Notes under the pieces: generated by a model | Database searches by the model: none | What the model saw: the letters and a program-made list of their open reading frames with translations, nothing else | Told to the model about the DNA's origin: nothing | Position numbers and translations under genes: made by a program | From: Allobosea lupini | GTDB taxonomy: Bacteria; Pseudomonadota; Alphaproteobacteria; Rhizobiales; Beijerinckiaceae | NCBI RefSeq assembly: GCF_900109525.1 | Contig: NZ_FOAN01000005.1 | Location: 1-64,000, forward strand | DNA length: 64,000 nucleotides | Direction: 5' to 3' | In this document: piece by piece, positions 50,953 to 60,295 of the stretch | Layout: each line of letters begins with the position of its first letter | How positions within the stretch are numbered: the stretch's first letter is position 1

Positions 50953-51861
50953 TCAGCGCGGCCTGCGTTCGGCGATCCAGATGCCGCCGAGCACCAGCGC
51001 CAGCGCGAGTCCGTGATAAAGCGCAAGCTGCTCGCCGAGGATCGCGACGGCGAGCAATGGCGCGAACACCGGCACGAGATTGACGAAGACGCCGGCACGG
51101 CCGGGTCCGATCAGCTCGATCGCGCGCATGAAGAAGAGCTGCGACAGGATCGAGGGGCCGATCACCACAAAGGCCAGGATCAGCCAGCCCTTCGGCGTCG
51201 GCCAGAAAGCCTTGCCGGTCGCGATCTCGACCCCGAGCAGCGGCAGCGAGACCATGCATGCGACGATCGCCATCGCAGTGAAGAAGATCAGCCCGGGCAT
51301 TGGCGGGCGCGTGCGGATACCGACCGTATATCCCGCATAGAAAATGCAGGCGATCATCATCCACAGATCGCCCGGTACGAAACTGAGCTGCGAGAGGACG
51401 TGCCAGTCACCTCGGCTCGCCGTGACCAGGACGCCGACGATCGTCACTGTGACGCCGAGCGCCTGCAGGCCGCCGATCGGCGTGCGGAGGGCAAGAAAGG
51501 CACCGAGCAGCACGAAGACCGGGATCGAGCCCTGCAGAATGCCGATGTTGATCGCCGTGGTCGAATAGGCCGCGATGTACATCAGCGTGTTGAAGCCGGT
51601 GAAGCCGAAGGCGCCGAGCAGGATCACCTTGAGCCAGTTGACCTTCAGTGCCGGCCAATGCTCGCGCAGGCCCCGGCGGAACAGGTAGGGCATGACGGTG
51701 CAGACGAAGACCCAGCGCAGCGCCGTCAGCGTCATCGGCGCGATCTCGCCAACGGCGAGCCGGCTGGCCACGGCATTGCCGGCCCACATCAGCGTGGTCA
51801 GCGTCAGCAGCACATAGGCGTTTGCCCAGAAACGCTGCGGGAGGGAGGCTGCCGGCTGCAA
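50953..51861 (-). CDS. EamA/DMT family permease
   Basis: The 302-residue protein has ten hydrophobic helices in two EamA repeats (LTLTTLMWAGNAVASRLAVGE at the start and NLVPVFAPLLAVAILGEQL in the second repeat). The start is a TTG at 51861 with gagg about 10 nt upstream; the only nearby ATG is in another frame. Transported compound unknown. Confidence 0.85.
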   Translation of the reverse strand: MQPAASLPQRFWANAYVLLTLTTLMWAGNAVASRLAVGEIAPMTLTALRWVFVCTVMPYLFRRGLREHWPALKVNWLKVILLGAFGFTGFNTLMYIAAYSTTAINIGILQGSIPVFVLLGAFLALRTPIGGLQALGVTVTIVGVLVTASRGDWHVLSQLSFVPGDLWMMIACIFYAGYTVGIRTRPPMPGLIFFTAMAIVACMVSLPLLGVEIATGKAFWPTPKGWLILAFVVIGPSILSQLFFMRAIELIGPGRAGVFVNLVPVFAPLLAVAILGEQLALYHGLALALVLGGIWIAERRPR

Positions 51862-51974
51862 GACGCATGATCCTCATGTCTGCGGAGCGCTTGCATAGCC
51901 TTGCACACAGCGCTTCTCCTATGAGAGGAGGCGCAATACAGCCCGTCGCCGCACGCAAACGTGCCAAGGACCTC

Positions 51975-52856
51975 ATGAACGTGTTCAGCCGCAAGCCGCT
52001 CCGCGTCCTCGTCGTCGACGGCTACAAGCGCGAAGGGCGCGAGGAGTACATCCGCGACGCCGGCGCGACGCCGTCGGAGGCCTATGCCGCGGAACTGCGC
52101 CGCATCGAGCCTTCGCTGATCACCGATATCTGCCTGCCTGCCGACGAAGGCGCCAACCTGCCCGACGGCGCCGGCCTGTCCGCCTATGATGGCATTGCCC
52201 TGACCGGGTCTTCATTGCATATCCACAGCCCCGAGCCCGCTGTGACCCGGCAGATCGAGCTGATGCGAGCGATCTACAAGAGCGGCACGCCCTGCTTCGG
52301 CTCGTGCTGGGGCATCCAGATCGGCGCCGTCGCCGCCGGCGGCACGGTCGCGCTCAATCCGAACGGTCTCGAGATCGGCTTCGCCCGCCGCATCACGGTC
52401 AACGCGACCGGCGCTCGCCACCCACTGCTCGCCGGCCGGCCTGCCGCGTTCGATGCCCCGGCGATCCATTTCGACAGCATCGTCGTCCCGCCCAGCGACA
52501 CGACCATCCTGGCCTCGAATGCGATGAGCCCGATCCAGGCCGCCGAGTTTCGCCAGGACGGCGGCACCTTCTGGGGCGTGCAGTACCACCCGGAATTCTC
52601 CCTGCGCCTGATCGCCACGATCCTGCGGCGGCACAGCCGGACCCTGATCGAGCGCGGCCTGCGCAAGGACGAGGCCGCCGCGGCCGCCTGGATCGCCGAT
52701 CTCGATGCGCTCGACGCCGACGCCACCCGCAAGGACCTCGCATGGGGACTTGGGCTGGACGAGGAAGTGCTCGATCCGGTCAAGCGCGTGACGGAGCTGC
52801 GCAACTTCCTCGAAATGCGCGTCAAGCCGCAGGCGAGCGTCCGCGGGCGCGCTTAA
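51975..52856 (+). CDS. Class I glutamine amidotransferase-like protein
   Basis: The 293-residue protein has the GATase triad: Cys111 in FGSCWGIQ, His205 and Glu207 in VQYHPEFS. It is a stand-alone GATase fused to a C-terminal helical extension (about 215-293). Relatives act in the gamma-glutamyl or anthranilate families, or process polyamine conjugates. The ATG at 51975 has aagga 5 nt upstream. It is followed by the converging bphP gene and has no evident synthetase partner. Confidence 0.87.
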   Translation: MNVFSRKPLRVLVVDGYKREGREEYIRDAGATPSEAYAAELRRIEPSLITDICLPADEGANLPDGAGLSAYDGIALTGSSLHIHSPEPAVTRQIELMRAIYKSGTPCFGSCWGIQIGAVAAGGTVALNPNGLEIGFARRITVNATGARHPLLAGRPAAFDAPAIHFDSIVVPPSDTTILASNAMSPIQAAEFRQDGGTFWGVQYHPEFSLRLIATILRRHSRTLIERGLRKDEAAAAAWIADLDALDADATRKDLAWGLGLDEEVLDPVKRVTELRNFLEMRVKPQASVRGRA

Positions 52857-52859
52857 TCC

Positions 52860-55400
52860 TCAGCCGCGGCTCAGGGCGGCGAGCGCGCTCGCCAGCGCCG
52901 CGCGCGTATAGGGCTTGCGCAGGGCCGGTACGCCAGCTTCCAGGGACGGTACCGCATCATAGCCCGTCGCGAAGATATAGGGCACTTCGAGCTCGCGCAG
53001 GCGCTGCGCCACCGCGTCGGAGTTTTCGGCGCCGAGGCTGACATCGAGCACGGCGCATTCCGGCTTGCGCCGCCCGATCGCGGCGAGTGCCTCGCGCACG
53101 CTCGCACAGGAGATGACCTCACCTGCCCCGAGCCCTCGCAGCATCTCCTCGACCTCCATCGCGATCAGGAACTGATCCTCGACGAGGAGCACGGTCTTGC
53201 CGGCCAGCGGCTCGCCTTCATCCAGGAGCGCTTCATCGGGTGCGCGCTCGGTCTGCGCCTCTTCAGCGGCCGGCGTCGAAAGCCAGGTCACGAACACCGC
53301 CGGAATCGCGAGGCGCGCCTCGACGCCCTCCGGCAGGTACGAGACCTCGCTGCTGCCACCCAGATCGAACGGAATGCTGCGCGAGACCAGAACGCTGCCG
53401 AAGCCCTCGCGCGTCGGCGCACTCACAGGCGGGCCGCCGCGCTCGCACCAAAGCAAGCGGCAGCTGCCATCCTCGTCCCGCTCCCAGCTCAAGGAGAGCT
53501 GTCCGCTCTCGCGCGACAGCGCGCCGTATTTCGCGGCGTTGGTCGCAAGCTCGTGGATGACCAGCGCCATCACCGAGAAGGCGCGCGAGTCGAGCGCGAC
53601 TTCGGGCCCGGCGATCGACAGACGTCCGGGCGCCGTCTTGTACGGGCCGAGCTCGGCCTCGATCAGCGCCCTGAGCGCGCCGCCGCCGGCACTGCGCATG
53701 ACCTGGTCATGCGCCAGCGACAATGCTTCGATACGGCCCTTGATCGTCTCGACATAAGCGGCGATCGCGACTTCGTCGCCGAGCGGATAGGAGATGATCG
53801 ACTTGATCACCGAGAGGATGTTCTTGACCCGGTGATTGAGCTCCTGGTTGAGGATTTTTTGGCGAAGATCGGCCTTCTTGCGCTCCTCGGCCAGCAATTC
53901 GCCCTGGCGCAGCACCACTTCGACGAGCGCGCTGCGTGCCGATTCCGCCAGCTCGCGCTCGATCTGCGTCCACGGACGCGAACGCTTCTCCACCGTCTGC
54001 TTCCAGACGGCGAAGCTCTGGCGCGGCGTCAGCCGGTCGCCGAGCGGGCCGGAGGTGTAGGTCTTGTTGGGATCGCCGCCCCATTCGATCGTCTGCACGA
54101 ATTCGCGGCGGAAGAAGAAGAGATAGTCACGCGGCAATTGCGAAAGCGGCACGGCGATCACGCCGGAGACCTCGGCGCTGAAGACGCCCGCATTCGGCAA
54201 TGATGCGCTCAGGCAATCGCTGCTCCAGACCGCGCCGGGCGAGATCATGCCGACATGACCGGCGAGCTCCGGCACGAACTCGGCCGGCGGCACCGAGCCG
54301 TTCGACGACCATTGCCCTTCCATCAGCAGGCCGAGCCCGTCGCACGCCAATAATTGCCGGAACTCGTCTAGATTGGCGCGCAGGAAACCGGCGACATCGG
54401 TGCTGTGCGAGGCCGAGGCAAGGAGATTGCCGAGGAAGGCGCGCGCCCGGTCGATCGCTTCCAGCGCCTGCTTCTGCGTCAGGGCACTGAGTTGCAGCGC
54501 GAAGAACTCGCCGAAGATCTCGGCCGCGATGCGCTGGTTCATCGACATCGAGCGTGGCGTGTAATGGTGGCAGGCGATCAGCCCCCAGAGCTCGCCGTCG
54601 ACGATGATCGACACCGACATCGACGCGGCGACGCCCATATTGCGCAGATATTCGCAATGGATCGGCGAGACGCTGCGCAGATGCGCATAAGACAGGTCGA
54701 GCGGCTCGCCGCCCTCGTCGAGCACCGGCTCGATCGCGAAGCGCTCGCCGCTCGAATTGGAGACCAGCCGGATCGGGTTGAGCAGATAGAGCTGCCGCGC
54801 CTGCTTGGGAATGTCGGAGGCCGGAAAGTGCTGCCCCATGAAGCTTTCGAGATCGGCGCGCTTGGACTCGCTCACCACCTGGCCGGAGCCGTCGGCCGCG
54901 AAGCGATAGATCATCACCCGATCGTACTGCAGCACCGCCCGGAGCAGGCGGGCCGCGCTCGATATCAGGTCGCGCGGGTTGGACGCGCTCGACAGGCGCC
55001 CGACCAGCGTGCGCGCGAATTCGAGCGGTGAGCTCGTCCCGTCTGGCGCCGACCGCTCGAATTCGATGATGGCATTGCCTTTGAAGCGGTGGACGCTGAC
55101 ATCGAAAGGCTGGTCGGATGCCGAGAAGATCATCTTCGGCATCAAGCCGGCCCGCGCCGGCGTCCCCGAGCGCGCGAGCGCGTTGCGCAATTCGTGAACC
55201 GGCTGGCCGCCCATGACCTCTTCGAGCCGCCGCCCGACCAGATTGCCCTCGGGCAAGCCGAGGAAGTCGGCGGCATTGAGCGAATGGCGGCGGATGACCA
55301 CCGCCTCCTCGTCGCAGACGAGCATGCAGCCATGCGGCTGGATGCTGCCGGGGATGTGGATCGGTTCCCGGTCGCAATTGGTCAGGTCGACTGTGCTCAT
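52860..55400 (-). CDS. bphP: Bacteriophytochrome histidine kinase with C-terminal receiver domain
   Basis: The 846-residue photosensor has the biliverdin-attaching Cys9 (LTNCDREPIHIPG), a PAS domain (about 15-120), a GAF domain with the chromophore motif DIPKQAR, a PHY domain (about 325-500), a HWE/HisKA_2-type kinase with His523 in LNHRVKN, a catalytic ATPase region, and a REC domain (about 740-846) with the phospho-acceptor Asp786 in VLDVSLG. The fused receiver suggests internal phosphorelay. Its ATG overlaps the stop of the heme oxygenase gene (ATGA), so chromophore supply and sensor are co-translated. Confidence 0.95.
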   Translation of the reverse strand: MSTVDLTNCDREPIHIPGSIQPHGCMLVCDEEAVVIRRHSLNAADFLGLPEGNLVGRRLEEVMGGQPVHELRNALARSGTPARAGLMPKMIFSASDQPFDVSVHRFKGNAIIEFERSAPDGTSSPLEFARTLVGRLSSASNPRDLISSAARLLRAVLQYDRVMIYRFAADGSGQVVSESKRADLESFMGQHFPASDIPKQARQLYLLNPIRLVSNSSGERFAIEPVLDEGGEPLDLSYAHLRSVSPIHCEYLRNMGVAASMSVSIIVDGELWGLIACHHYTPRSMSMNQRIAAEIFGEFFALQLSALTQKQALEAIDRARAFLGNLLASASHSTDVAGFLRANLDEFRQLLACDGLGLLMEGQWSSNGSVPPAEFVPELAGHVGMISPGAVWSSDCLSASLPNAGVFSAEVSGVIAVPLSQLPRDYLFFFRREFVQTIEWGGDPNKTYTSGPLGDRLTPRQSFAVWKQTVEKRSRPWTQIERELAESARSALVEVVLRQGELLAEERKKADLRQKILNQELNHRVKNILSVIKSIISYPLGDEVAIAAYVETIKGRIEALSLAHDQVMRSAGGGALRALIEAELGPYKTAPGRLSIAGPEVALDSRAFSVMALVIHELATNAAKYGALSRESGQLSLSWERDEDGSCRLLWCERGGPPVSAPTREGFGSVLVSRSIPFDLGGSSEVSYLPEGVEARLAIPAVFVTWLSTPAAEEAQTERAPDEALLDEGEPLAGKTVLLVEDQFLIAMEVEEMLRGLGAGEVISCASVREALAAIGRRKPECAVLDVSLGAENSDAVAQRLRELEVPYIFATGYDAVPSLEAGVPALRKPYTRAALASALAALSRG

Positions 55401-55948
55401 CGGCCGAATCCGTTCTCCCGCATGGCGGTGGCCGCCTGCTCGAAGGTGGTTTCGGCGGCGCATACAGCCACCGCCATGTCGATGCTCTCCAGACGTTCCA
55501 TGATAGCGAGCAGATCCCGCCAGGATCCCAGCCGCTCCTGCCGCACCAGATGGCGCGCGCCATGGTTCTCGTCGTAGCCGAGGGCGCCTGCCATGCGCCT
55601 GATCAGCTTTGCCCCGAGGGCCGAGCCTTCAAGGACGTAGATGACCCCGACGAGCGAGGCTATGTCTTTTGACAGGTGGAAGGGGCGTATGTCCGGTGGC
55701 CTGGAGCCGATATCGGCAAGATCGGCCGTGATCAGCGGTGCGATCGCGGTCGGGCGCCAGGTGCCGAACGAAGCCGGCCAGTCGGCGCCGGCGAGATAGT
55801 GCTCCACCGGTTGGCGATGCGCATAGGATGCCCTGAGAAAGCTCTGATAGGCACCAGCGCTGTCGAGCCGGCCGATGGTCCGGTCAAGCTCCTCATGGGC
55901 CTGGCGCGTGTGGTCACGGAGGTGAAGGCGAAGCGAGGTCGATGTCAT
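55397..55948 (-). CDS. bphO: Biliverdin-producing heme oxygenase
   Basis: This 183-residue protein has the heme oxygenase opening LRLHLRDHTRQAHEELD, where His18 should be the proximal heme ligand, and the segment VGVIYVLEGSALGAKLI of the distal helix. It cleaves heme to biliverdin for the phytochrome made by the downstream gene. The ATG at 55948 is preferred to a GTG three codons earlier; the ribosome binding site is weak for both. Confidence 0.93.
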   Translation of the reverse strand: MTSTSLRLHLRDHTRQAHEELDRTIGRLDSAGAYQSFLRASYAHRQPVEHYLAGADWPASFGTWRPTAIAPLITADLADIGSRPPDIRPFHLSKDIASLVGVIYVLEGSALGAKLIRRMAGALGYDENHGARHLVRQERLGSWRDLLAIMERLESIDMAVAVCAAETTFEQAATAMRENGFGR

Positions 55949-55996
55949 CGCCGCCACAGAAGGGGCGGCGAGCCAATTTCGTCAAGGCTACTTGCT

Positions 55997-56602
55997 TCAG
56001 GCAGCCCGCTCCGACTGCAAAGCAGTCGCCCCGAACACCTTGCCGCCGAGCGCCCGCGCCGTGTCGAGATGATCGGACATGTCCGGCACCGGCACCAGGA
56101 ATTCCGAAGTCACGACCGGCGCGCCGCAATAGCCGAAGATGCCATGGTCGATCTGCGTCTTCATCGCGCCGTAATAGCCATGGCGGGCGAAGGTGCGCAT
56201 GTCGGCGCCGGCGAGCGCGACGAGATGGACCGGCAGATGCTCGAGCTTCTTGACCGTCTTCATGTCCTCGAGCTCCTCATAGGCCCAGCCATTGGCGAAG
56301 ACGCGGTCGATCCAGCCTTTCATCAGCGCCGGCATCGACCACCAGTAGATCGGGTAGACCAGCACCAGCGCATCGGCCCGGTCGACCCTGGCCTGCTCGG
56401 CGGCGATGTCGGCGGGCTGGGCAATCTCGCGGCGATGGACGGCAAGATCGTTCAGCGAGAAGCGCGGGTCGAAGCCTTCCCTGGCGAGATCGGCGATCTC
56501 GACGCTGTGGCCGGAGCCGGACACGCCGTCTGCCAGTGCCTGCGCGACGGCATGGCTGAGCGAAGCGGGATCGGGATGGGCGACGACGACGAGGGCATGC
56601 AT
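55997..56602 (-). CDS. NAD(P)H-dependent flavodoxin-fold oxidoreductase (quinone reductase-like)
   Basis: The 201-residue protein starts MHALVVVAHPDPASLSHAVA, the FMN-binding loop of NQO/KefF-like enzymes, and has PIYWWSMPALMKGWIDRVFANGWAY and HGYYGAM. It reduces quinones or other electrophiles with NAD(P)H. The ATG at 56602 has aggag 7 nt upstream. It is divergent from the TetR gene across about 77 nt, making it the probable target of that regulator. Confidence 0.9.
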   Translation of the reverse strand: MHALVVVAHPDPASLSHAVAQALADGVSGSGHSVEIADLAREGFDPRFSLNDLAVHRREIAQPADIAAEQARVDRADALVLVYPIYWWSMPALMKGWIDRVFANGWAYEELEDMKTVKKLEHLPVHLVALAGADMRTFARHGYYGAMKTQIDHGIFGYCGAPVVTSEFLVPVPDMSDHLDTARALGGKVFGATALQSERAA

Positions 56603-56646
56603 GGACAATCTCCTGGGATGATTGCGATCGGCTCGCGACCGCTATA

Positions 56647-56671
56647 TACTTTTTGTAAGTTACTTTTGGTA
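56647..56671. promoter_or_regulatory. TetR operator candidate (paired repeats)
   Basis: tactttttgta (56647-56657) and tacttttggta (56661-56671) are direct repeats spaced 14 nt, and gtaagttac between them is a palindrome. They fill the shared promoter region 8 nt upstream of the TetR ATG. The AT-rich tatata before them may be part of a -10 element. Confidence 0.65.
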
Positions 56672-56679
56672 CATAAGAC

Positions 56680-57288
56680 ATGTCAAGCCCGGATCCCGAA
56701 CGACCGCGCCGTCAGCGCCTGACCCGCGAGGATCGCCAGCGCCAGCTCATCGAGACCGCCTGGCGGATCGTCGGCGAAGAGGGCACCGACGCCCTGACGC
56801 TCGGCCGCCTCGCCGAGCGGGCCGGCGTCGCAAAGCCGGTGGCCTACAGCCACTTCGCTACCCGCAGCGGGCTGTTGATCGCGCTCTATCGCGACTTCGA
56901 CATCAGGGAATACGCGATCATGGAGGCGGCGCTCGACGGCAGCGAGGCCACCCTCACCGGCAAGGCAGGGGCGATCGCCTCGTCCTATGTCGACTGCGTC
57001 CTGACGCAGGGGCGCGAGATCCCCGGCGTCGTCGCGGCCCTCGCCGGCTCGCCCGAGCTCGCCGCGGTGAAGCGCGATTGCGATCTGATCTTCCTCGAGC
57101 GTTGCCGCGCTCTGCTGGCGCCCTTCGCCGATGGACGGACGATCCCGACCGCCGGCTTGCGCGCGATGCTCGGCGCCGCGGAGGCGCTGTCGCATGCCGC
57201 GGCGACCGGCGAGATCGGCGCCGACGAGGCGAAGCGGGAATTGTTCGAGACGATCACCGCCATGGTCGCGCGCAGCGCGAAGGACTAA
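56680..57288 (+). CDS. TetR family regulator
   Basis: The 202-residue protein has the TetR N-terminal HTH (RQLIETAWRIVGEEGTDALTLGRLAERAGVAKPVAYSHF) and a helical ligand domain. It probably represses the divergent oxidoreductase gene and itself through the direct repeats in the intergenic region, with an electrophile or quinone as inducer; the inducer is an inference. Confidence 0.93.
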   Translation: MSSPDPERPRRQRLTREDRQRQLIETAWRIVGEEGTDALTLGRLAERAGVAKPVAYSHFATRSGLLIALYRDFDIREYAIMEAALDGSEATLTGKAGAIASSYVDCVLTQGREIPGVVAALAGSPELAAVKRDCDLIFLERCRALLAPFADGRTIPTAGLRAMLGAAEALSHAAATGEIGADEAKRELFETITAMVARSAKD

Positions 57289-57368
57289 CGCGACGCCACG
57301 GGGTTCCCCACACGCCGCCCACCCTGTAAGTCCGCGGCAACTCCAGTCTCGCAAGCGTCCCGGACATC

Positions 57369-58991
57369 ATGATTCGCCTCGAAAGCATCGGCAAGCAGAA
57401 CGGCCAGCAGATCATCTTCATCGAGGCCTCGGCAGCGCTGCAGAAGGGCGAGAAGGTCGGCCTTGTCGGCCCCAACGGCGCCGGCAAGACCACCTTGTTC
57501 CGGCTGATCACCGGCGAGGACCTGCCCGACGAAGGCCAGGTCAGCGTCGATCGCGGCACCACCATCGGCTATTTCAGCCAGGATGTCGGCGACATGAAGG
57601 GCCGCAGCGCCGTTTCCGAGGTGATGGACGGAGCCGGACCTGTCAGCGCCATCGCCGCCGAGCTGAAGGAGCTCGAAACGGCGCTGGGCGATCCCGACCG
57701 CGCCGACGAGATGGAGGAGCTGATCACCCGCTACGGCGAGGTGCAGGGCCGCTTCGAGGAGCTTGACGGCTATGCGCTCGACGGCCGCGCCCGCGAGGTG
57801 CTCGACGGGCTCGGCTTCAGCCAGGAGATGATGGAGGGCGATGTCGGCGCCCTGTCCGGCGGCTGGAAGATGCGCGTTGCGCTCGCCCGCATCCTGCTGA
57901 TGCGGCCCGACGTGATGCTGCTCGACGAGCCGAGCAACCATCTCGACATCGAGAGCCTGATCTGGCTGGAGAGCTTCCTCAAGGGCTATGACGGCGCCCT
58001 GCTGATGACCTCGCACGACCGCGAGTTCATGAACCGCATCGTCGGCAAGATCGTCGAGATCGATGGTGGCACGCTGACCAGCTATTCCGGCGATTACGAA
58101 TTCTACCAGCAGCAGCGTGCGCTCGCCGAGAAGCAGCAGCAGGCGCAGTTCGAGCGCCAGCAGGCGATGCTGGCCAAGGAGGTCGCCTTCATCGAGCGCT
58201 TCAAGGCCCGCGCCTCGCATGCGGCACAGGTCCAGAGCCGGGTCAAGAAGCTCGACAAGATCGAGCGCGTCGAGCCGCCCAAGCGCCGCCAGACCGTGCA
58301 GTTCGAATTCCAGCCAGCGCCGCGTTCCGGCGAGGATGTCGCGACCCTGAAGAACGTGCATGTCCGCTATGGCAACAAGACGATCTATGAGGGGCTCGAC
58401 TTCCAGGTCCGGCGCAAGGAGCGCTGGTGCGTGATGGGGGTGAACGGCGCCGGCAAGTCGACGCTGCTGAAGCTGGTCGCCGGCGCCACGCAGCCGAACG
58501 AAGGCACGGTCGTCGTCGGCGGCACCGTCAAGATGGGCTATTTCGCCCAGCACGCCATGGAGTTGCTCGACGGCGACGAAACCATTTTCGAATCGCTCGA
58601 AGGCTCGTTCCCGCAGGCCGGGCAAGGCTCGCTGCGCGCGCTCGCCGGCTGCTTCGGCTTCTCGGGCGACGATGTCGAGAAGCGCTGCCGCTTCCTCTCC
58701 GGCGGCGAGAAGGCCCGCCTCGTCATGGCCAAGATGCTTTACGATCCGCCGAACTTCCTGGTGCTCGACGAGCCGACCAACCATTTGGACATCGCCACCA
58801 AGGAGATGCTGATCTCGGCGCTGGCGCAATATGAGGGCACCATGCTGTTCGTCAGCCACGACCGCCATTTCCTGGCAGCTCTCTCCAACCGGGTGCTCGA
58901 GCTGACCCCGGACGGCGTCCACAATTATGGCGGCGGCTACACCGAATACGTCGCCAGTACCGGCCAGGAGGCGCCGGGCCTGCGGGGGTGA
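57369..58991 (+). CDS. ABC-F family translation-factor ATPase
   Basis: The 540-residue protein has two ABC domains: Walker A GPNGAGKTT at 34-42 and GVNGAGKST near 357-365, signatures LSGGWKMR near 159 and LSGGEKAR near 443, and no membrane segments. The linker (about 230-310: FYQQQRALAEKQQQ, then HAAQVQSRVKKLDK) reaches into the ribosomal P-site in this family. It resembles the YbiT/EttA-like branch rather than an antibiotic-resistance Vga/Msr type, from the short linker. The ATG at 57369 is 80 nt after the TetR stop. Confidence 0.92.
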   Translation: MIRLESIGKQNGQQIIFIEASAALQKGEKVGLVGPNGAGKTTLFRLITGEDLPDEGQVSVDRGTTIGYFSQDVGDMKGRSAVSEVMDGAGPVSAIAAELKELETALGDPDRADEMEELITRYGEVQGRFEELDGYALDGRAREVLDGLGFSQEMMEGDVGALSGGWKMRVALARILLMRPDVMLLDEPSNHLDIESLIWLESFLKGYDGALLMTSHDREFMNRIVGKIVEIDGGTLTSYSGDYEFYQQQRALAEKQQQAQFERQQAMLAKEVAFIERFKARASHAAQVQSRVKKLDKIERVEPPKRRQTVQFEFQPAPRSGEDVATLKNVHVRYGNKTIYEGLDFQVRRKERWCVMGVNGAGKSTLLKLVAGATQPNEGTVVVGGTVKMGYFAQHAMELLDGDETIFESLEGSFPQAGQGSLRALAGCFGFSGDDVEKRCRFLSGGEKARLVMAKMLYDPPNFLVLDEPTNHLDIATKEMLISALAQYEGTMLFVSHDRHFLAALSNRVLELTPDGVHNYGGGYTEYVASTGQEAPGLRG

Positions 58992-59204
58992 GCGCTGCGG
59001 ATGCAGGCGCCGTGTTTCCCTAACGAAAGTTGCCCTGATTTACACAAAGCCACTGCCGAAAGGTGCGCCGGAGGCTAAATCCTGTTGGCGTTATCTCGCT
59101 GACTGGGTCTATGCTCCAGTCTTCCGGCGACGCGTTCTTTGGTTTGCGCAAGGACAGGCGGCCCCAGCAGCCGGCCTCGACTTGCCTGCGAATGGGGATG
59201 GCAG
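58992..59204. other. Intergenic region upstream of the lipocalin-like/M35 gene
   Basis: About 210 nt separate the ABC-F gene and the next supported start. It should contain the promoter of that gene. A frame crosses it, but the ribosome binding site and the domain start place the real start at 59205. No repeat or terminator recognised. Confidence 0.45.
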
Positions 59205-60116
59205 ATGGCAGGCGATCTCGATTTACTGATCGGAACCTGGACCGTCCGGGTCAAGGGCTGGGTCTGGGAATATGATTTCCGGCGCGACGGCGGCGTAACC
59301 TGGCGCGATCTCGGCAGCATGGAGAGCGGCGTCGGCAATTGGGCCGCCAGCTCCAAGCTGGTCAACATTTGGTGGAAGGGCTCGACCACCCGCGAGAGCT
59401 GGCAAAGGCCGCTGACCAGCGGCAACGACCATACCTGGTACGAATCGTCCTATTACCGCGGCAAGTACCGCATCGAGAAGACCGGCTTCACCCCGCCTTC
59501 GCCGACCCCGCCATCGGGACCAACCGATGCGACGCTCATCGACGCGGCCTGGGACGCGAGCCGCTCCTCCCTGCGCTTCGCGCTGAACCGGATGCGGCTG
59601 CTGCAGCGGCAGATCAAGTATTTCGAGGATTCAGGTGGCAGCGAGGACGCTTTCAACGAGTTACGCCGGAATTATCGGCGCGACATCGCGGTGATCTCGC
59701 GCAAGCTGCTGGTGCCGCTGAATGCAATGGACCCGGCCTTCCGCAGCGCGCTGGCAAGTGCCATCAACCTGGTCGAGCAAAACCTCGCCTTGCCGAAAGC
59801 GCTCAATGCGGCGCGCGCCGGCGGCAAATGCGGCGATCCCAGGCCGGCCTTCGCCTGGACGACACCGCGCCGCAAGCCACCGGACACCGACCTCTGCACG
59901 TCCTGGTTCACCTCGAACGCCGATCTCCAGCGCGACGTCGTCACCCATGAGTATTTCCACACCGTCGGCCTTGGCGACATCAGCGTGAACAACACCACGG
60001 ATGCGCTCGGCAACGCCAACACCATGGCGCAGGTCGTCGCTTTCCTGCATGACCGCGCCCGGCAGAAGAACTCCGACGGCAACGAGCAGATGATTCCGGC
60101 GCTGCCGACGCCTTGA
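59205..60116 (+). CDS. Lipocalin-like/M35-like (aspzincin) metallopeptidase of unusual architecture
   Basis: The 303-residue protein begins MAGDLDLLIGTWTVRVKGWVWEYDF, which looks like a small beta-barrel/lipocalin-like module of about 80 residues (ending near WYESSYYRGKY). It is followed by helices and a zinc-peptidase core: His248-Glu249-x-x-His252 (HEYFH) with GLGDIS shortly after, where Asp is the expected third ligand of aspzincins, and NANTMAQVVAFLHD in the position of the family end segment. There is no signal peptide. The ATG at 59205 has gggga upstream. This fusion is not one I recognise as a named family. Confidence 0.6.
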   Translation: MAGDLDLLIGTWTVRVKGWVWEYDFRRDGGVTWRDLGSMESGVGNWAASSKLVNIWWKGSTTRESWQRPLTSGNDHTWYESSYYRGKYRIEKTGFTPPSPTPPSGPTDATLIDAAWDASRSSLRFALNRMRLLQRQIKYFEDSGGSEDAFNELRRNYRRDIAVISRKLLVPLNAMDPAFRSALASAINLVEQNLALPKALNAARAGGKCGDPRPAFAWTTPRRKPPDTDLCTSWFTSNADLQRDVVTHEYFHTVGLGDISVNNTTDALGNANTMAQVVAFLHDRARQKNSDGNEQMIPALPTP

Positions 60117-60295
60117 GGGCAGCAGGCTGCTCCTGACGTTGCGAAAACCGCACTGGCACAAGCAAGGGCCAATCATCGTCGTCGGGCGGTGATGGCGCCC
60201 TTGCGGCGCTGTCCCGCGTTCCGGCCCAATTCCGCCCTCGCCGCGCCGAAATCCACCGGACAAATCGCGGCTGCTTGATTTGTCGGGGGACTAGA

